NCBI GenBank assembly: GCA_963811605.1
Contig: CAWESA010000013.1
Coordinates: forward strand, 1-64,000
From: CAVQLX01 sp963811605
Lineage (GTDB): Bacteria; Desulfobacterota; Binatia; DP-6
Length of the DNA stretch: 64,000 nucleotides
Reading direction: 5' to 3'
Both the position numbers and the translations under genes were made by a program. The notes beneath the pieces are model-generated. The model ran no database searches, was not told the origin of the DNA, and saw nothing but the letters and a program-made list of their open reading frames with translations. Numbering within the stretch: the stretch's first letter is position 1; every line of letters starts with the position of its first letter. This document shows positions 16,407 through 25,228 of the stretch, piece by piece.

Positions 16407-18563
16407 TCAGTGGATCATCGTGCCGCGCATGGCCATGGGCTGGCAGAGGATCCATGCCCCCGCCCCCCACAGGGCGGTCGCGACGGCGGCCGCGGGGAGC
16501 GTCCGGACGAGTGCTCGGCCCGCCACGCGCCACGCGATCCACAGCGTGAGGAGCAGCCCGAGGTCGAGCACGAGCAGCTCGATGCCGAGGACGCCGCTCC
16601 CCGCCGCGGTGCCGGCGCTCGTCCAGTCCGGGAGTGTCGCGAGGCCGAGATCGGCGAGCGCCCGCCGCGTCGCGAGCACGAGATTGCCTCCTCCGGTCAC
16701 GAGATGAAACGCGAAGTGGGCGGTCCACATGGCAAGGCCGAGCGGCACGAAGGCCAGCACGAACCGCGAGCCCGTCTCCCGGAGCGGCGCCCGCGCGGCG
16801 GCCAGCAGCGCGACGGCCGACGGCGGCGCGAGGAGCGCCCCGAGCAGTGCGAGCGGCGAGATCGGGATCACCATCACGCCGGCCATGACGAACGCCGCCG
16901 CCACCAGCAGGGCCGCGAGCGCCGTCACGTCGAGTCGCTGGGCCAGGCGGCCGATCGACGATCGCGGCACGTCGCGGATCAGATCGGCGCCCGGGACGGT
17001 CGCCAGGATGCCGATGTTGTCGTGCGGGCAGGCCTGCACGCAGTCGAGGCAGAACGTGCAGTCGAGGTTGCCGACCTTCCGGGGCAGGAACAGGTCGAGC
17101 TCGCAGCCGCGGTGTGCCGCATTGCCGCGCAGGCAGTCGTGCGTCGTACACGCGGCGCAGGCGGCCGGCTCGCGCACGCGCACCTCGAGCGGCGACACCA
17201 TGGACTGCACGAGCTGGAACTGCCCGATGGGACAGACGTACTTGCAGAAGGCGGCGCCCCGGACTCGCGCGTCCACCACCAGCGCCGCGACGAAGTACGC
17301 GACGATCAGCCACGCCGTCGCGCGCGGCGCATCCCACACGGCATAGGTCTCGGTCGCCCAGAAACCGAGGACGAGGAGGCCGACGGCAAGCCACTTCGTC
17401 TGCAGCCAGCGCGGCAGGCGGTGGCGCGGCGTGGCGAGTCGTCGAGCCAGCTCGCGCGGCAGCGTGAAGGGACAGGCGAAACAGAAGACGTTGCCCGCGA
17501 TCAGGAGCGCGATCACGGTGGCCGCGCGCCAGCCCGTCCACGGCCAGACCCCCGCCAGGTTCATCGGACTCATCTGGGGGCCGAGGAAGCCGTCCGCGAC
17601 GACCGCCGCAGCCAGCAGGAGCATCGTGCCCTGGGCCGCACGGCGGACGCCCGGTCGTCGCAGCAGGGCGCCGAGCACGGGAAGGCGCAGGACGTCGAAC
17701 GGTGCGCGCGGGATCGCGGGGGGCGGCGCCGGCTCGGGGCGGCTCGCCGGCGCGGGAGAGAGCAGGCGCATGGTGATCACGGCGGCCGGCACGAGCAGCA
17801 CCAGCGAGGCCGGCACCCACATGATGGCGCCCGCCGCCACCTGATCGTCGAGCGCGGACAGCCCGCCCAGGCGCGGGACGACGGCGTACGCGGGATAGAC
17901 GAGGCGTTCCGAGAACACCAGCAGCGCGGCGAAGACCGTGTTCTGGAGATCGGCCATCAGCAGGTAGAGCGGGATGCTCCAGCGCGGCCAGCGGGCGCGG
18001 CTCGGCCACGGCTGCACCACCGGCCACCAGAAGAGCAGGCCGGTGGCAAGGAAGGTCGCGTGCTCGACGGCGTGCCAGACGGGATGGCGGAGCGCCAGCT
18101 GGTAGAGCACCGGCACGTGCCACAGCCACGTCGCCGCCACGAACGCCGACCAGCAGACGAGCGGATGGGTGAGCCAGCGCGCCGCACGCCACAGTGCCGG
18201 CCACGCGAGAAACGGCCCCAGCGCATCCTTCGCCACGCGCGCCGGCAGGCCGCGCAGCAGCGCGACCGGCGGCGCGCCCAGCAGGAGCAGTGGCGGCACC
18301 GCGACCATGAGCAGCAGGTGCTGGATCATGTGCACCTGGAGCAGCAGGCCCGCGAAGGCGTCGAGCGGCGACGCGATCGCGACGTAGACGGTGACGAGTC
18401 CGGCGAGGAAGCAGGCGAGGCGCCAGACGGGAAAGCGCGCCGGCATCTGACGGTGGAGCGCATGCCAGCCGCGTGCGTACACGACGGCGGTGAGCAGCAG
18501 CGACGCCCCGAGCACGGGCTCGAGCGCCCACGATGCGAGGACCGCGCGCGCCAGCGGGTCCAC
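16407..18563 (-). CDS. CtaG-type oxidase assembly protein fused to membrane 4Fe-4S ferredoxin (NapH/CcoG-like)
   Basis: 718 residues. The N-terminal half (about 10-290) is a caa3-oxidase assembly factor CtaG domain of about seven helices, with HMIQHLLLM, the VEHATFLATGLLFWWPVV block and LMADLQNTV. The second half is a polytopic polyferredoxin: FCFACPFTLPR, FCKYVCPIG, CAACTTHDCLRG and CTFCLDCVQACPHDNIG carry the cluster cysteines, followed by four more helices. GTG 18563 lies 11 nt after the cytochrome-b stop; earlier in-frame codons run into that gene. It is the last gene of the respiratory operon. The two halves usually occur in separate proteins, so the fusion suggests copper delivery or redox control coupled to oxidase assembly (inference). 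Confidence 0.85.
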   Translation of the reverse strand: MDPLARAVLASWALEPVLGASLLLTAVVYARGWHALHRQMPARFPVWRLACFLAGLVTVYVAIASPLDAFAGLLLQVHMIQHLLLMVAVPPLLLLGAPPVALLRGLPARVAKDALGPFLAWPALWRAARWLTHPLVCWSAFVAATWLWHVPVLYQLALRHPVWHAVEHATFLATGLLFWWPVVQPWPSRARWPRWSIPLYLLMADLQNTVFAALLVFSERLVYPAYAVVPRLGGLSALDDQVAAGAIMWVPASLVLLVPAAVITMRLLSPAPASRPEPAPPPAIPRAPFDVLRLPVLGALLRRPGVRRAAQGTMLLLAAAVVADGFLGPQMSPMNLAGVWPWTGWRAATVIALLIAGNVFCFACPFTLPRELARRLATPRHRLPRWLQTKWLAVGLLVLGFWATETYAVWDAPRATAWLIVAYFVAALVVDARVRGAAFCKYVCPIGQFQLVQSMVSPLEVRVREPAACAACTTHDCLRGNAAHRGCELDLFLPRKVGNLDCTFCLDCVQACPHDNIGILATVPGADLIRDVPRSSIGRLAQRLDVTALAALLVAAAFVMAGVMVIPISPLALLGALLAPPSAVALLAAARAPLRETGSRFVLAFVPLGLAMWTAHFAFHLVTGGGNLVLATRRALADLGLATLPDWTSAGTAAGSGVLGIELLVLDLGLLLTLWIAWRVAGRALVRTLPAAAVATALWGAGAWILCQPMAMRGTMIH

Positions 18564-18574
18564 CCGGGCTCCGA

Positions 18575-20038
18575 TCAGCGCGCCGAAACCGCCCGCAGCG
18601 GACGGGCCGCGTCGCGCGCGGGCGGCTGGCCGGGCGGGTGCATGGTCTGGAGGAAGGCCACGATCGCGGTCACCTCGGCCGGGCGCAGGTTCTTGCCGTA
18701 CGCCGGCATGTTGCCGCCGCCCTGGAGGATCTGGCGGATGAGCTGATCGCGCGTGAGTCGCGTCGCGACGTCGTCGAGCGCCGGGCCGCGCAGGCCACCC
18801 TGGCCGCCCAGGGCGTGGCAATTACGGCACTGCTTGCCCTGCACGAGCAGCGCCCCCTGCACCTCGAGCGCCGAGCGACCCTTGACGTACGCGACCGGCA
18901 CCGGCGCGCCGCTCCACGCGTCCATGTGGGGCGACCAGGGCGACGACAGGCCGAGCCAGGTGAGCACGCCGAGCGTGAGGAACACGAGCGTGACCCCGAG
19001 GACGGCGCCCGGTCGCCGCTTCCAGCTCTTCTCACCCGTGCCGGCCAGGAACGGCACCGCGAAGAGGAGGAGGACGCCGAGCACCGGGCCGGTCAGGATG
19101 AGCACCGTCTCCATCCACGGCGGGAGGAGCGCGAAGGCGGAGAACAGGGAGAGGAAGTAGAAGTCCGGACGCGGCGTGGTCTGGATGATCGTCGGATCGG
19201 GCTGTCCGTTCGGGCCGAACGGTCCGAACACGGCGGCGCAGCCGAGAATGGCCAGGATGGTGACGCCCGCCGCGACCATGTCGCGCTTGGCGGCATCGGG
19301 GACGAACGGGACGCCGTCGCGTGCCACCAGGGCCTCGTACTCGCGCCGGTATGTGTCGCGATTCACCAGCCGCCCCGGCATCGGCCACTCGTTGATGCCG
19401 AGCTTGAGCACGAGGAAGAGGTGCAGGCCGACGAGCCCGATGAGCAGACCGGGGATGACGAAGACGTGCAGGGTGAAGAAGCGCGACAGCGTCTCGGCGG
19501 CGATGATCGGTCCGCCGAGGAGCAGGTGCACCACCTGCGTGCCGATGAAGGGGGTGCGACCCGCGATCGCCGTGCCGATGCCGAGCCCCCAGTAGGCGTC
19601 CTGGTCGAAGCGCATGATCTGGCCGGTGAAGGCCATGCCGAGGGTGCAGAGGAGCAGGAACACCCCCACCGTCCAGGTGAGCTCGCGAGGGTACTTGAAG
19701 GCGCCGAAGAGGAACACCTGGACCAGGTGGACGCTCATCAGCGCCACCATGAAGTTCGAGCCCCAGCCGTGCACCGCGCGCAGGAACCAGCCGAGCGGCG
19801 CATCGTAGTTGAGGACCTCGAGGCTCTGCCAGGCGCCGTCCGCGGACGGCACGTACAGGGTGGCGAGGCAGATGCCCGTCACCACCTGGACGACGAAGCA
19901 GACCAGCGTGGCGCTGCCGAAGACGTACCACCAGCTCGCCGTGTCGTACGGGACGGCGTGCGTCGCCACCTCGGCGATCGGCTCGCCGAGGCCGAGGCGT
20001 TCGTCGAGCCAGGCGGCGATGGCGCGCAGCACGCCCAC
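18575..20038 (-). CDS. cytochrome b (bc1-type) with fused C-terminal c-type cytochrome domain
   Basis: 487 residues, inner membrane. Cytochrome-b helices carry the haem ligands in VHGWGSNFMVALMSVHLV and in FFTLHVFVIPGLLIGLVGLH. The Qo-site loop reads PPWM rather than the usual PEWY, so the Glu is replaced. After eight or so helices, a linker leads to a c-type haem motif CRNCH (about residue 402) and a distal Met in NMPAYG. It starts with GTG 20038 immediately after the Rieske stop (TGA then GTG). With Rieske and the dihaem cytochrome it should form a quinol:cytochrome c reductase feeding the adjacent oxidase. Confidence 0.9.
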   Translation of the reverse strand: MGVLRAIAAWLDERLGLGEPIAEVATHAVPYDTASWWYVFGSATLVCFVVQVVTGICLATLYVPSADGAWQSLEVLNYDAPLGWFLRAVHGWGSNFMVALMSVHLVQVFLFGAFKYPRELTWTVGVFLLLCTLGMAFTGQIMRFDQDAYWGLGIGTAIAGRTPFIGTQVVHLLLGGPIIAAETLSRFFTLHVFVIPGLLIGLVGLHLFLVLKLGINEWPMPGRLVNRDTYRREYEALVARDGVPFVPDAAKRDMVAAGVTILAILGCAAVFGPFGPNGQPDPTIIQTTPRPDFYFLSLFSAFALLPPWMETVLILTGPVLGVLLLFAVPFLAGTGEKSWKRRPGAVLGVTLVFLTLGVLTWLGLSSPWSPHMDAWSGAPVPVAYVKGRSALEVQGALLVQGKQCRNCHALGGQGGLRGPALDDVATRLTRDQLIRQILQGGGNMPAYGKNLRPAEVTAIVAFLQTMHPPGQPPARDAARPLRAVSAR

Positions 20039-20533
20039 TCAGACTTTCTCCGACAGCGTCGGAAGCTGTCCGCCGCGCACCCAGAGCTGCCCGTTCTCCA
20101 CCTTGTACTCGTACCGGTAGAGCGGGCGCGGCGGCGGCCCCGACGCATGAGTGCCGTCGGCGTAGTACACGCCGCCGTGACAGGGGCACATGAACAGTCC
20201 CGACGACGCGAACCAGCGCACCGGACAGCCGAGATGCGTGCAGTTGATGGCAAAGACCTGGAAGTCGTCACCCGACAGTCGCCGCACCCAGCACGGGATG
20301 TTCGCCGTCTCGCCGTCCCACGAGCGGGCGAACGGGTTGCGGTAGGTCGCGAGCCGGGTCTGCATCTCCGGGAAGTCGGCCACCGGGCCAAGCGCGATCC
20401 ACTGCTGCCACGACCGGCGGCGCGCCGGCGCGAGGATGAAGCCGACGACGGGAATCGCCAGCAACGCAGCCGCGACCGCGTTGAGCGCGACGCCCAGGCT
20501 GATCAACATGCCCCGGCGCGTGAAGCCGCTCAC
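20039..20533 (-). CDS. Rieske [2Fe-2S] protein
   Basis: 164 residues. An N-terminal twin-Arg-like stretch (TRRGMLISLGV) and a membrane anchor (ALNAVAAALLAIPVVGFIL) precede the Rieske fold. The two cluster boxes are CTHLGCPVRW (about 94-103) and CPCHGG (about 114-119). GTG 20533 is the start because it overlaps the upstream cytochrome-c stop as GTGA and places the anchor correctly. This is the periplasmic iron-sulfur subunit of the bc-type complex. It is tightly coupled: 4-nt overlap upstream and abutting cytochrome b downstream. Confidence 0.93.
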   Translation of the reverse strand: MSGFTRRGMLISLGVALNAVAAALLAIPVVGFILAPARRRSWQQWIALGPVADFPEMQTRLATYRNPFARSWDGETANIPCWVRRLSGDDFQVFAINCTHLGCPVRWFASSGLFMCPCHGGVYYADGTHASGPPPRPLYRYEYKVENGQLWVRGGQLPTLSEKV

Positions 20534-21180
20534 GTGCCGTCTCCACGATGCGACGCCATCCACGCCACCACGTCGGACACCTCCTCGGCACTGAGCGGAG
20601 CGTTGCCCGTCTCTCCACGCCAGTCCGGCATTCCGAGATCGGGTCGTCCGGCCACGACCGCCGTCCGCAGCGCCTGGTCGCTCACGAGGGCGAGATAGGC
20701 GGGGTCGGTCACCGAGCCTGCCGTGCCCCGGTCGTGGCACGTCGTGCAACGCCGCTGGTAGACGGCGGCGCCGGACGCCGCCGCTCCCGGCCCGGCGGCA
20801 TACGGGGGCAGGCCGCTCGGAACGGGCGCAGGCATCCAGCGCGTCCGCATGTCGCGCACCAGGAGCGCGACCTGCTCGTCGGTGAGCGAGCCGCCGGCGC
20901 TCTGCGCGAAGGCCGGCATCGCGGTGCCCGGCACGCCCCGGGCGATCACGCGGGTCAGCGACGCGTCGTCCACCCAGCCGGCGTAGACCGGATTGGCCAG
21001 CGCGGCGGCCGGCCCGAGGACGCCGTCGACGCCGTGGCACCCGGCGCAGTTCTCGCCCCACAGCTGCGCGAAGTCGCGCACGTCGTGCGGCCGGAGCGGG
21101 CGATCCGCCTCGAGCGGGCGACCTGGTAGCCGATCGCAGGCGGCGAGCAGGACGACCGCGAGCGCGACGACCGCCCTCAC
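20530..21180 (-). CDS. dihaem cytochrome c lipoprotein
   Basis: 216 residues. The signal VRAVVALAVVLLAACDRLP has a lipobox (LAAC, Cys about 16), so it is a periplasmic membrane-anchored protein. Two cytochrome c domains follow: CAGCH (about 46-50) with distal Met in TAMPAF, and CTTCH (about 148-152) with Met in LGMPDW. GTG 21180 overlaps the upstream stop (GTGA). It probably carries electrons between the Rieske/cytochrome b module and the oxidase. Confidence 0.92.
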   Translation of the reverse strand: MRAVVALAVVLLAACDRLPGRPLEADRPLRPHDVRDFAQLWGENCAGCHGVDGVLGPAAALANPVYAGWVDDASLTRVIARGVPGTAMPAFAQSAGGSLTDEQVALLVRDMRTRWMPAPVPSGLPPYAAGPGAAASGAAVYQRRCTTCHDRGTAGSVTDPAYLALVSDQALRTAVVAGRPDLGMPDWRGETGNAPLSAEEVSDVVAWMASHRGDGT

Positions 21181-21989
21181 CGCGGACCTTCCTCCGGGAA
21201 CTCGATCCCGGCGCGCACGGCGAGGGGAGCGAGCTGGAGCGTCGCCACCTTCTCGCGCCGCGCCACGACCAGACCGGCGGCGATGCCGAAGGCGATCTGC
21301 GACGCGACGAACCACGGCCAGTCGATGCGCGCGTTGAGTGTCGGATTGACGATGCGCAGCGAGGCCCAGATGAGTCCCGTCCACAGCAGCGGCGCGATCA
21401 GGCCGGCGAACAGCACGGGCCGGCGCGGCACCATGGGCAGCAGCACGGCGTAGAGCAGGCCGACGAGCAGCGACATGACGCCGTGAAGCAGCGTCGCCAC
21501 CAGCAGCCCCGTCCCGTCGAAGCGGGTCAGCGTCTCGTGCGGCGCCTGGGCCAGCGACGCCATGGTGCCGGCCGCGAGCAGGTTGATGGGATACCAGACG
21601 CTGCCGTGGAAGATGATCCCGTAGAGGACGGCGAGGATCGCCATCGCGATGCCGCCCGCGACGCCGCCGGCGATGCCCGCCGAGTAGGGATAGATGGCGA
21701 CCGGCAGGCGCGCGCGATGCACCGCCTCGCCCTCCTGCAGGTGCGCCACCTCGCGCTCGGTCGGCACGATCACGGGCGCCGGCTCGACCGCCGCCGCCTC
21801 GCGATGCTCCGCCGGCAGCACCTCGCGCCACCACCCCACCGCTCCCCACAGCATCGCGACGGCGCCCACGACCGACACGAGCACGTTGGTCACGAGGCCG
21901 GCACACAGCAGCGTGATGCCGAACGCCGTGATCATCGGCCACGCCGTCGGGGCGGGGACGTCGATGGCATCCTCGATGCGCACCGGCAT
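21177..21989 (-). CDS. polytopic membrane protein of the oxidase cluster
   Basis: 270 residues. Two N-terminal helices (about 18-55) are followed by a hydrophilic loop with VPTEREVAHLQEGEAVHRARLPVA (split by the loop), then five to six further helices including GIAGGVAGGIAMAILAVLYGII and LLHGVMSLLVGLLYAVLLP. No metal or haem site is evident. The position between coxIII (4 bp gap) and the cytochrome c gene (GTGA overlap) suggests a small accessory subunit, comparable in place to subunit IV, but similarity is not visible. Function by context only. Confidence 0.65.
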   Translation of the reverse strand: MPVRIEDAIDVPAPTAWPMITAFGITLLCAGLVTNVLVSVVGAVAMLWGAVGWWREVLPAEHREAAAVEPAPVIVPTEREVAHLQEGEAVHRARLPVAIYPYSAGIAGGVAGGIAMAILAVLYGIIFHGSVWYPINLLAAGTMASLAQAPHETLTRFDGTGLLVATLLHGVMSLLVGLLYAVLLPMVPRRPVLFAGLIAPLLWTGLIWASLRIVNPTLNARIDWPWFVASQIAFGIAAGLVVARREKVATLQLAPLAVRAGIEFPEEGPR

Positions 21990-21993
21990 CCCG

Positions 21994-22593
21994 CTACCGC
22001 CCGATCACGTAGACGGTGAGGAACACGACCACCCACACCGCGTCCACGAAGTGCCAGTACCACGAGAAGATCTCCGTCCGCTCGGCATGGCGCGGACTCA
22101 CGTGCCCCCGCCACGCCAGCACGAGCACGAGGCCGATGATGGTCAGCCCGATCGTGACGTGCATCGCGTGCAGACCGACCAGGGTGTAGAAGGTCGTGCC
22201 GAAGAGGTTGGTCGCGATGGTCAGCCCGTCGTGACCGATGAGCCGCATCCACTCGCGCGCGGTGAGCAGCAGGAACCCGAGCCCGAGCAGGAACGTGACC
22301 AGCCACCACAGGCGGAAGCCGCCCAGCGACCCCGTACGCAGCGCCCGCACCGCGAGCCCGATGGTGACGCTGCTCGACAGCAGGAGCACCGAGGCCAGGA
22401 TGGGGAGGTCGAGCACCCGGGCCGGCGTCGGGCCGCCGAGGCTCTTGCCGAGATAGAAGAGATACGCGGTCACGAAGATGGCGAAGAACGCGGCCTCCGT
22501 GACGATCAGCGCGACCATCCCGGCGCGTCCGGGAGACGGCAGTGTCCAGCTTGCGGCGGCGGGCGGCTCGAGGTGCGCGGTGGCGGCAGGCAT
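21994..22593 (-). CDS. cytochrome c oxidase subunit III
   Basis: 199 residues with five helices, from ATG 22593. Family features are GMVALIVTEAAFFAIFVTAY, the TIATNLFGTTFYTLVGLHAM and HVTIGLTIIGLVLV helices, and the C-terminal EIFSWYWHFVDAVWVVVF motif. It is the structural subunit of the haem-copper oxidase, short version lacking the first two helices. It lies 5 bp downstream of coxI. Confidence 0.95.
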   Translation of the reverse strand: MPAATAHLEPPAAASWTLPSPGRAGMVALIVTEAAFFAIFVTAYLFYLGKSLGGPTPARVLDLPILASVLLLSSSVTIGLAVRALRTGSLGGFRLWWLVTFLLGLGFLLLTAREWMRLIGHDGLTIATNLFGTTFYTLVGLHAMHVTIGLTIIGLVLVLAWRGHVSPRHAERTEIFSWYWHFVDAVWVVVFLTVYVIGR

Positions 22594-22598
22594 GCGAC

Positions 22599-24269
22599 TC
22601 ACTCGTAGGGCCAGTCGGGATCGGCCGGGTGCTTGGCGTCCCACAGCGGCCGGCGGCTCCGCACCAGCGGCTGCTCGGCGAAGTTGTACTCCGGCGGGGG
22701 CGACGCGGTGCTCCACTCGAGCGTCCAGGCGTCCCACGGATCGGGGCCGGCGACGGCGCCGCGGCGCAGCGACACGATCACGTTCCACACGAAGAGCAGC
22801 ACCGCGATTCCCTGCACGAGCGCGCCCACCGACGACAGCTGATTCCAGATCTCCCAGCCGTGGCCCTCGCCGTAGGTGTAGATCCGGCGCGGCATGCCCA
22901 GGATGCCGGCGACGTGCTGGGGCGCGAAGGTGAGGTTGAAGCCCACGACCATGAGCCAGAAATGCCAGCGCCCCAGCCGCTCGCCGAGGAGCCGGCCCGT
23001 CATCTTGGGGAACCAGTAGTAGAGCGCCGCGAAGATGTTGAAGAGGATCGCGCCGACGACGACGTAGTGAAAGTGGCCGACGACGAAGTACGAGTCGGTC
23101 AGCTGCCAGTCGAAGGGCGCGATCGCGAGCATCACCCCGGTGAGCCCGGCACACAGGAACTGGAAGAGGAACGCCGTGCAGAAGAGCATCGCCGTGGTGA
23201 AGCGGATCTTGCCGCCCCACATCGTGCCGAGCCAGTTGAAGAGCTTGATGCCGGTGGGGATGGCGACCAGCAGCGTGGACGTGACGAAGAAGCTGTTGGC
23301 CGCGGGGGTCATCCCGACCGCGAACATGTGGTGCGCCCAGACGCTCAGGCTGATGAAGCCGATCGCCACCGAGGCGGCCACCATCACGGGGTAGCCGAAG
23401 ATGGGCTTGCGCGAAAAGACCGGGATGACCTCCGACGCCACTCCGAACGCCGGCAGCACCAGGATGTAGACCTCGGGATGGCCGAAGATCCAGAAGAAGT
23501 GCTGCCACAGGACGGCCGACCCGCCCGCCTGCGTGTCGAAGAAGTGCGCGCCCAGGAAGCGATCGAGGAGGAGCATCACCTGCGCCGCGGTGAGGGGCGG
23601 CAGCGCCACGAGCAACATCGCCGACGACACCAGCATGAGCCACACGAAGAGCGGCATGCGCCCCAGCGTCATGCCGGGACAGCGCATCGAGGCCGCCGTG
23701 GCGAGCAGGTTGACGGCCGTCGCGGTGGTGCCGATGCCGCTCAGCAGGATGCCGAGGATCCAGTAGTCGGTGCTGCTGCCGCGCGAGAACGGCCGCTCGG
23801 TGAGCGGGGCGTACGCGAACCAGCCGACATCGGGCGCGCTGCCGGCCCCGAACAGGCCGTCGCCCGCCACGTAGCTGAAGTAGAGCAGCAGGCCACCGAA
23901 CAGGAAGAGCCAGAACCCGAACGCGTTGAGGCGCGGGAACGCGAGGTCGCGGGCTCCGAGCATGAGCGGGACCAGGTAGTTGCCGAGACCGAACAGGATC
24001 GGCACGGCCACGAAGAAGATCATCGTCGTGCCGTGCATCGTCATCAGGCGATTGAAGACCTCGGGCGGCACCAGCGGGTTGTTGGGGACGACGAGCTGGA
24101 GGCGCATCGCGGTCGCCATCGAGCCGGCGACCACGAAGAAGAGGATCCCGGCGACGATGTACATGATGCCGAGCCGCTTGTGGTCGACGGTCACGACCCA
24201 GGCGTGCAGCCGGCTCGGGGTCGCGGCGGCCCGCCGGATCGGCGCCGCCGTCACCAGATCGCGATCCAT
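22599..24269 (-). CDS. ctaD: cytochrome c oxidase subunit I (aa3/caa3 type)
   Basis: 556 residues, 12 helices, the catalytic O2-reducing subunit. Haem and CuB ligands are visible: the first low-spin haem His in MTMHGTTMIFF, the cross-linked His-Tyr in FGHPEVYILVLP, CuB histidines in WAHHMFAVG, and the haem a3/a ligands in SYFVVGHFHYVVVG. GHPEVY with Glu points to an A-type proton path. I list ATG 24269, but GTG 24278 in the same frame stands 6 nt after GGAGGAG and may be the true start. It lies 23 bp after coxII. Confidence 0.96.
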   Translation of the reverse strand: MDRDLVTAAPIRRAAATPSRLHAWVVTVDHKRLGIMYIVAGILFFVVAGSMATAMRLQLVVPNNPLVPPEVFNRLMTMHGTTMIFFVAVPILFGLGNYLVPLMLGARDLAFPRLNAFGFWLFLFGGLLLYFSYVAGDGLFGAGSAPDVGWFAYAPLTERPFSRGSSTDYWILGILLSGIGTTATAVNLLATAASMRCPGMTLGRMPLFVWLMLVSSAMLLVALPPLTAAQVMLLLDRFLGAHFFDTQAGGSAVLWQHFFWIFGHPEVYILVLPAFGVASEVIPVFSRKPIFGYPVMVAASVAIGFISLSVWAHHMFAVGMTPAANSFFVTSTLLVAIPTGIKLFNWLGTMWGGKIRFTTAMLFCTAFLFQFLCAGLTGVMLAIAPFDWQLTDSYFVVGHFHYVVVGAILFNIFAALYYWFPKMTGRLLGERLGRWHFWLMVVGFNLTFAPQHVAGILGMPRRIYTYGEGHGWEIWNQLSSVGALVQGIAVLLFVWNVIVSLRRGAVAGPDPWDAWTLEWSTASPPPEYNFAEQPLVRSRRPLWDAKHPADPDWPYE

Positions 24270-24292
24270 CACACCCACGCCTCGCTCCTCCG

Positions 24293-25228
24293 TCAGCGTA
24301 GCGTCGCGAGATAGGCGACGAGCTGGTCCAGCGCCGCGTCCTCGAGCTGCATCGCCGGCATCAGCACGCCGGGCTTCAGATGATCGGGATCGGCAACCCA
24401 CGCCCGCAACGTCGCGGGCTCGAGCGGCGCGACGCCCGCGCCGATGGTCGCCCGGCTCATGAGGTGGGTCAGATCGGGACCGAATCGCCCGTCGGCCCCC
24501 GTGCCGCGCACCGTGTGGCAGCTCACGCACGCCGTCTGCTCGAACACGCGGCGCCCCGCGGCGACGGCGGGGTCGTTCGCCGCGGGCAGGCGCTGAGCGG
24601 CGATCCAGGCGTCGAACTCGTCGGGGGCGTGCGCGACCACCCGGAGCAGCATGTGCGCGTGCTGGGTGCCGCAGAACTCCGCGCACTGCCCGACGGAGAC
24701 GCCCGGCTCCCAGGGCGTCAGCCACATCAGGTTGCGGCGGTTCGGGATGACGTCGGTCTTGCCGGCGAGCCGCGGCACCCAGAAGCTGTGCACGACATCG
24801 GCCGATTCGAGCGTCAGGTACGTCGTCCTGCGCGCCGGAATGTGCAGCTCGTTGGCGGTGACGACGCCCAGCTCGGGGTACTGGAACTCCCACCACCATT
24901 GATGGCCGACGACCCGAACCCGGAGCGCGTCTGCCGGCGGCACCGCGGCCTGGATCTCCCAGGTGGTGCGCGTCGCGGTCGTGATGAGCACGAGCACGAT
25001 GAGAACGGGGATGACGGTCCACGCCAGCTCGACCTGGTTGCTGCCGTACACCTGCGGCGGCTCGCGATCGTCGTCACCCGGCCGGCGGCGGTAGCGCAGG
25101 ATGCAGTAGACGAGGAGGCCGCCGACGAGAAGGAAGATGCCAGCGGCGATTGCGAGCACCAGCAGCGCGAGCGTCGCGATCGCGTCAGCCGGAGCGCCGG
25201 CGGGGGCGAAGATGCTCGCGCCGTGCAC
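24293..25228 (-). CDS. ctaC: cytochrome c oxidase subunit II fused to cytochrome c
   Basis: 311 residues. Two N-terminal helices (about 15-45 and 70-88) are followed by the periplasmic cupredoxin domain. The aromatic electron-entry patch is GHQWWWEFQYPE and the CuA loop is CAEFCGTQHAHM (about 179-190), with the further ligand H in SFWVPRLAG. A C-terminal cytochrome c domain has CVSCH (about 232-236) and distal Met in VLMPAM, making this a caa3-type subunit II. It begins with GTG 25228. The raw TetR frame overlaps its first codons, which supports a shorter TetR. First gene of the respiratory operon. Confidence 0.95.
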   Translation of the reverse strand: MHGASIFAPAGAPADAIATLALLVLAIAAGIFLLVGGLLVYCILRYRRRPGDDDREPPQVYGSNQVELAWTVIPVLIVLVLITTATRTTWEIQAAVPPADALRVRVVGHQWWWEFQYPELGVVTANELHIPARRTTYLTLESADVVHSFWVPRLAGKTDVIPNRRNLMWLTPWEPGVSVGQCAEFCGTQHAHMLLRVVAHAPDEFDAWIAAQRLPAANDPAVAAGRRVFEQTACVSCHTVRGTGADGRFGPDLTHLMSRATIGAGVAPLEPATLRAWVADPDHLKPGVLMPAMQLEDAALDQLVAYLATLR

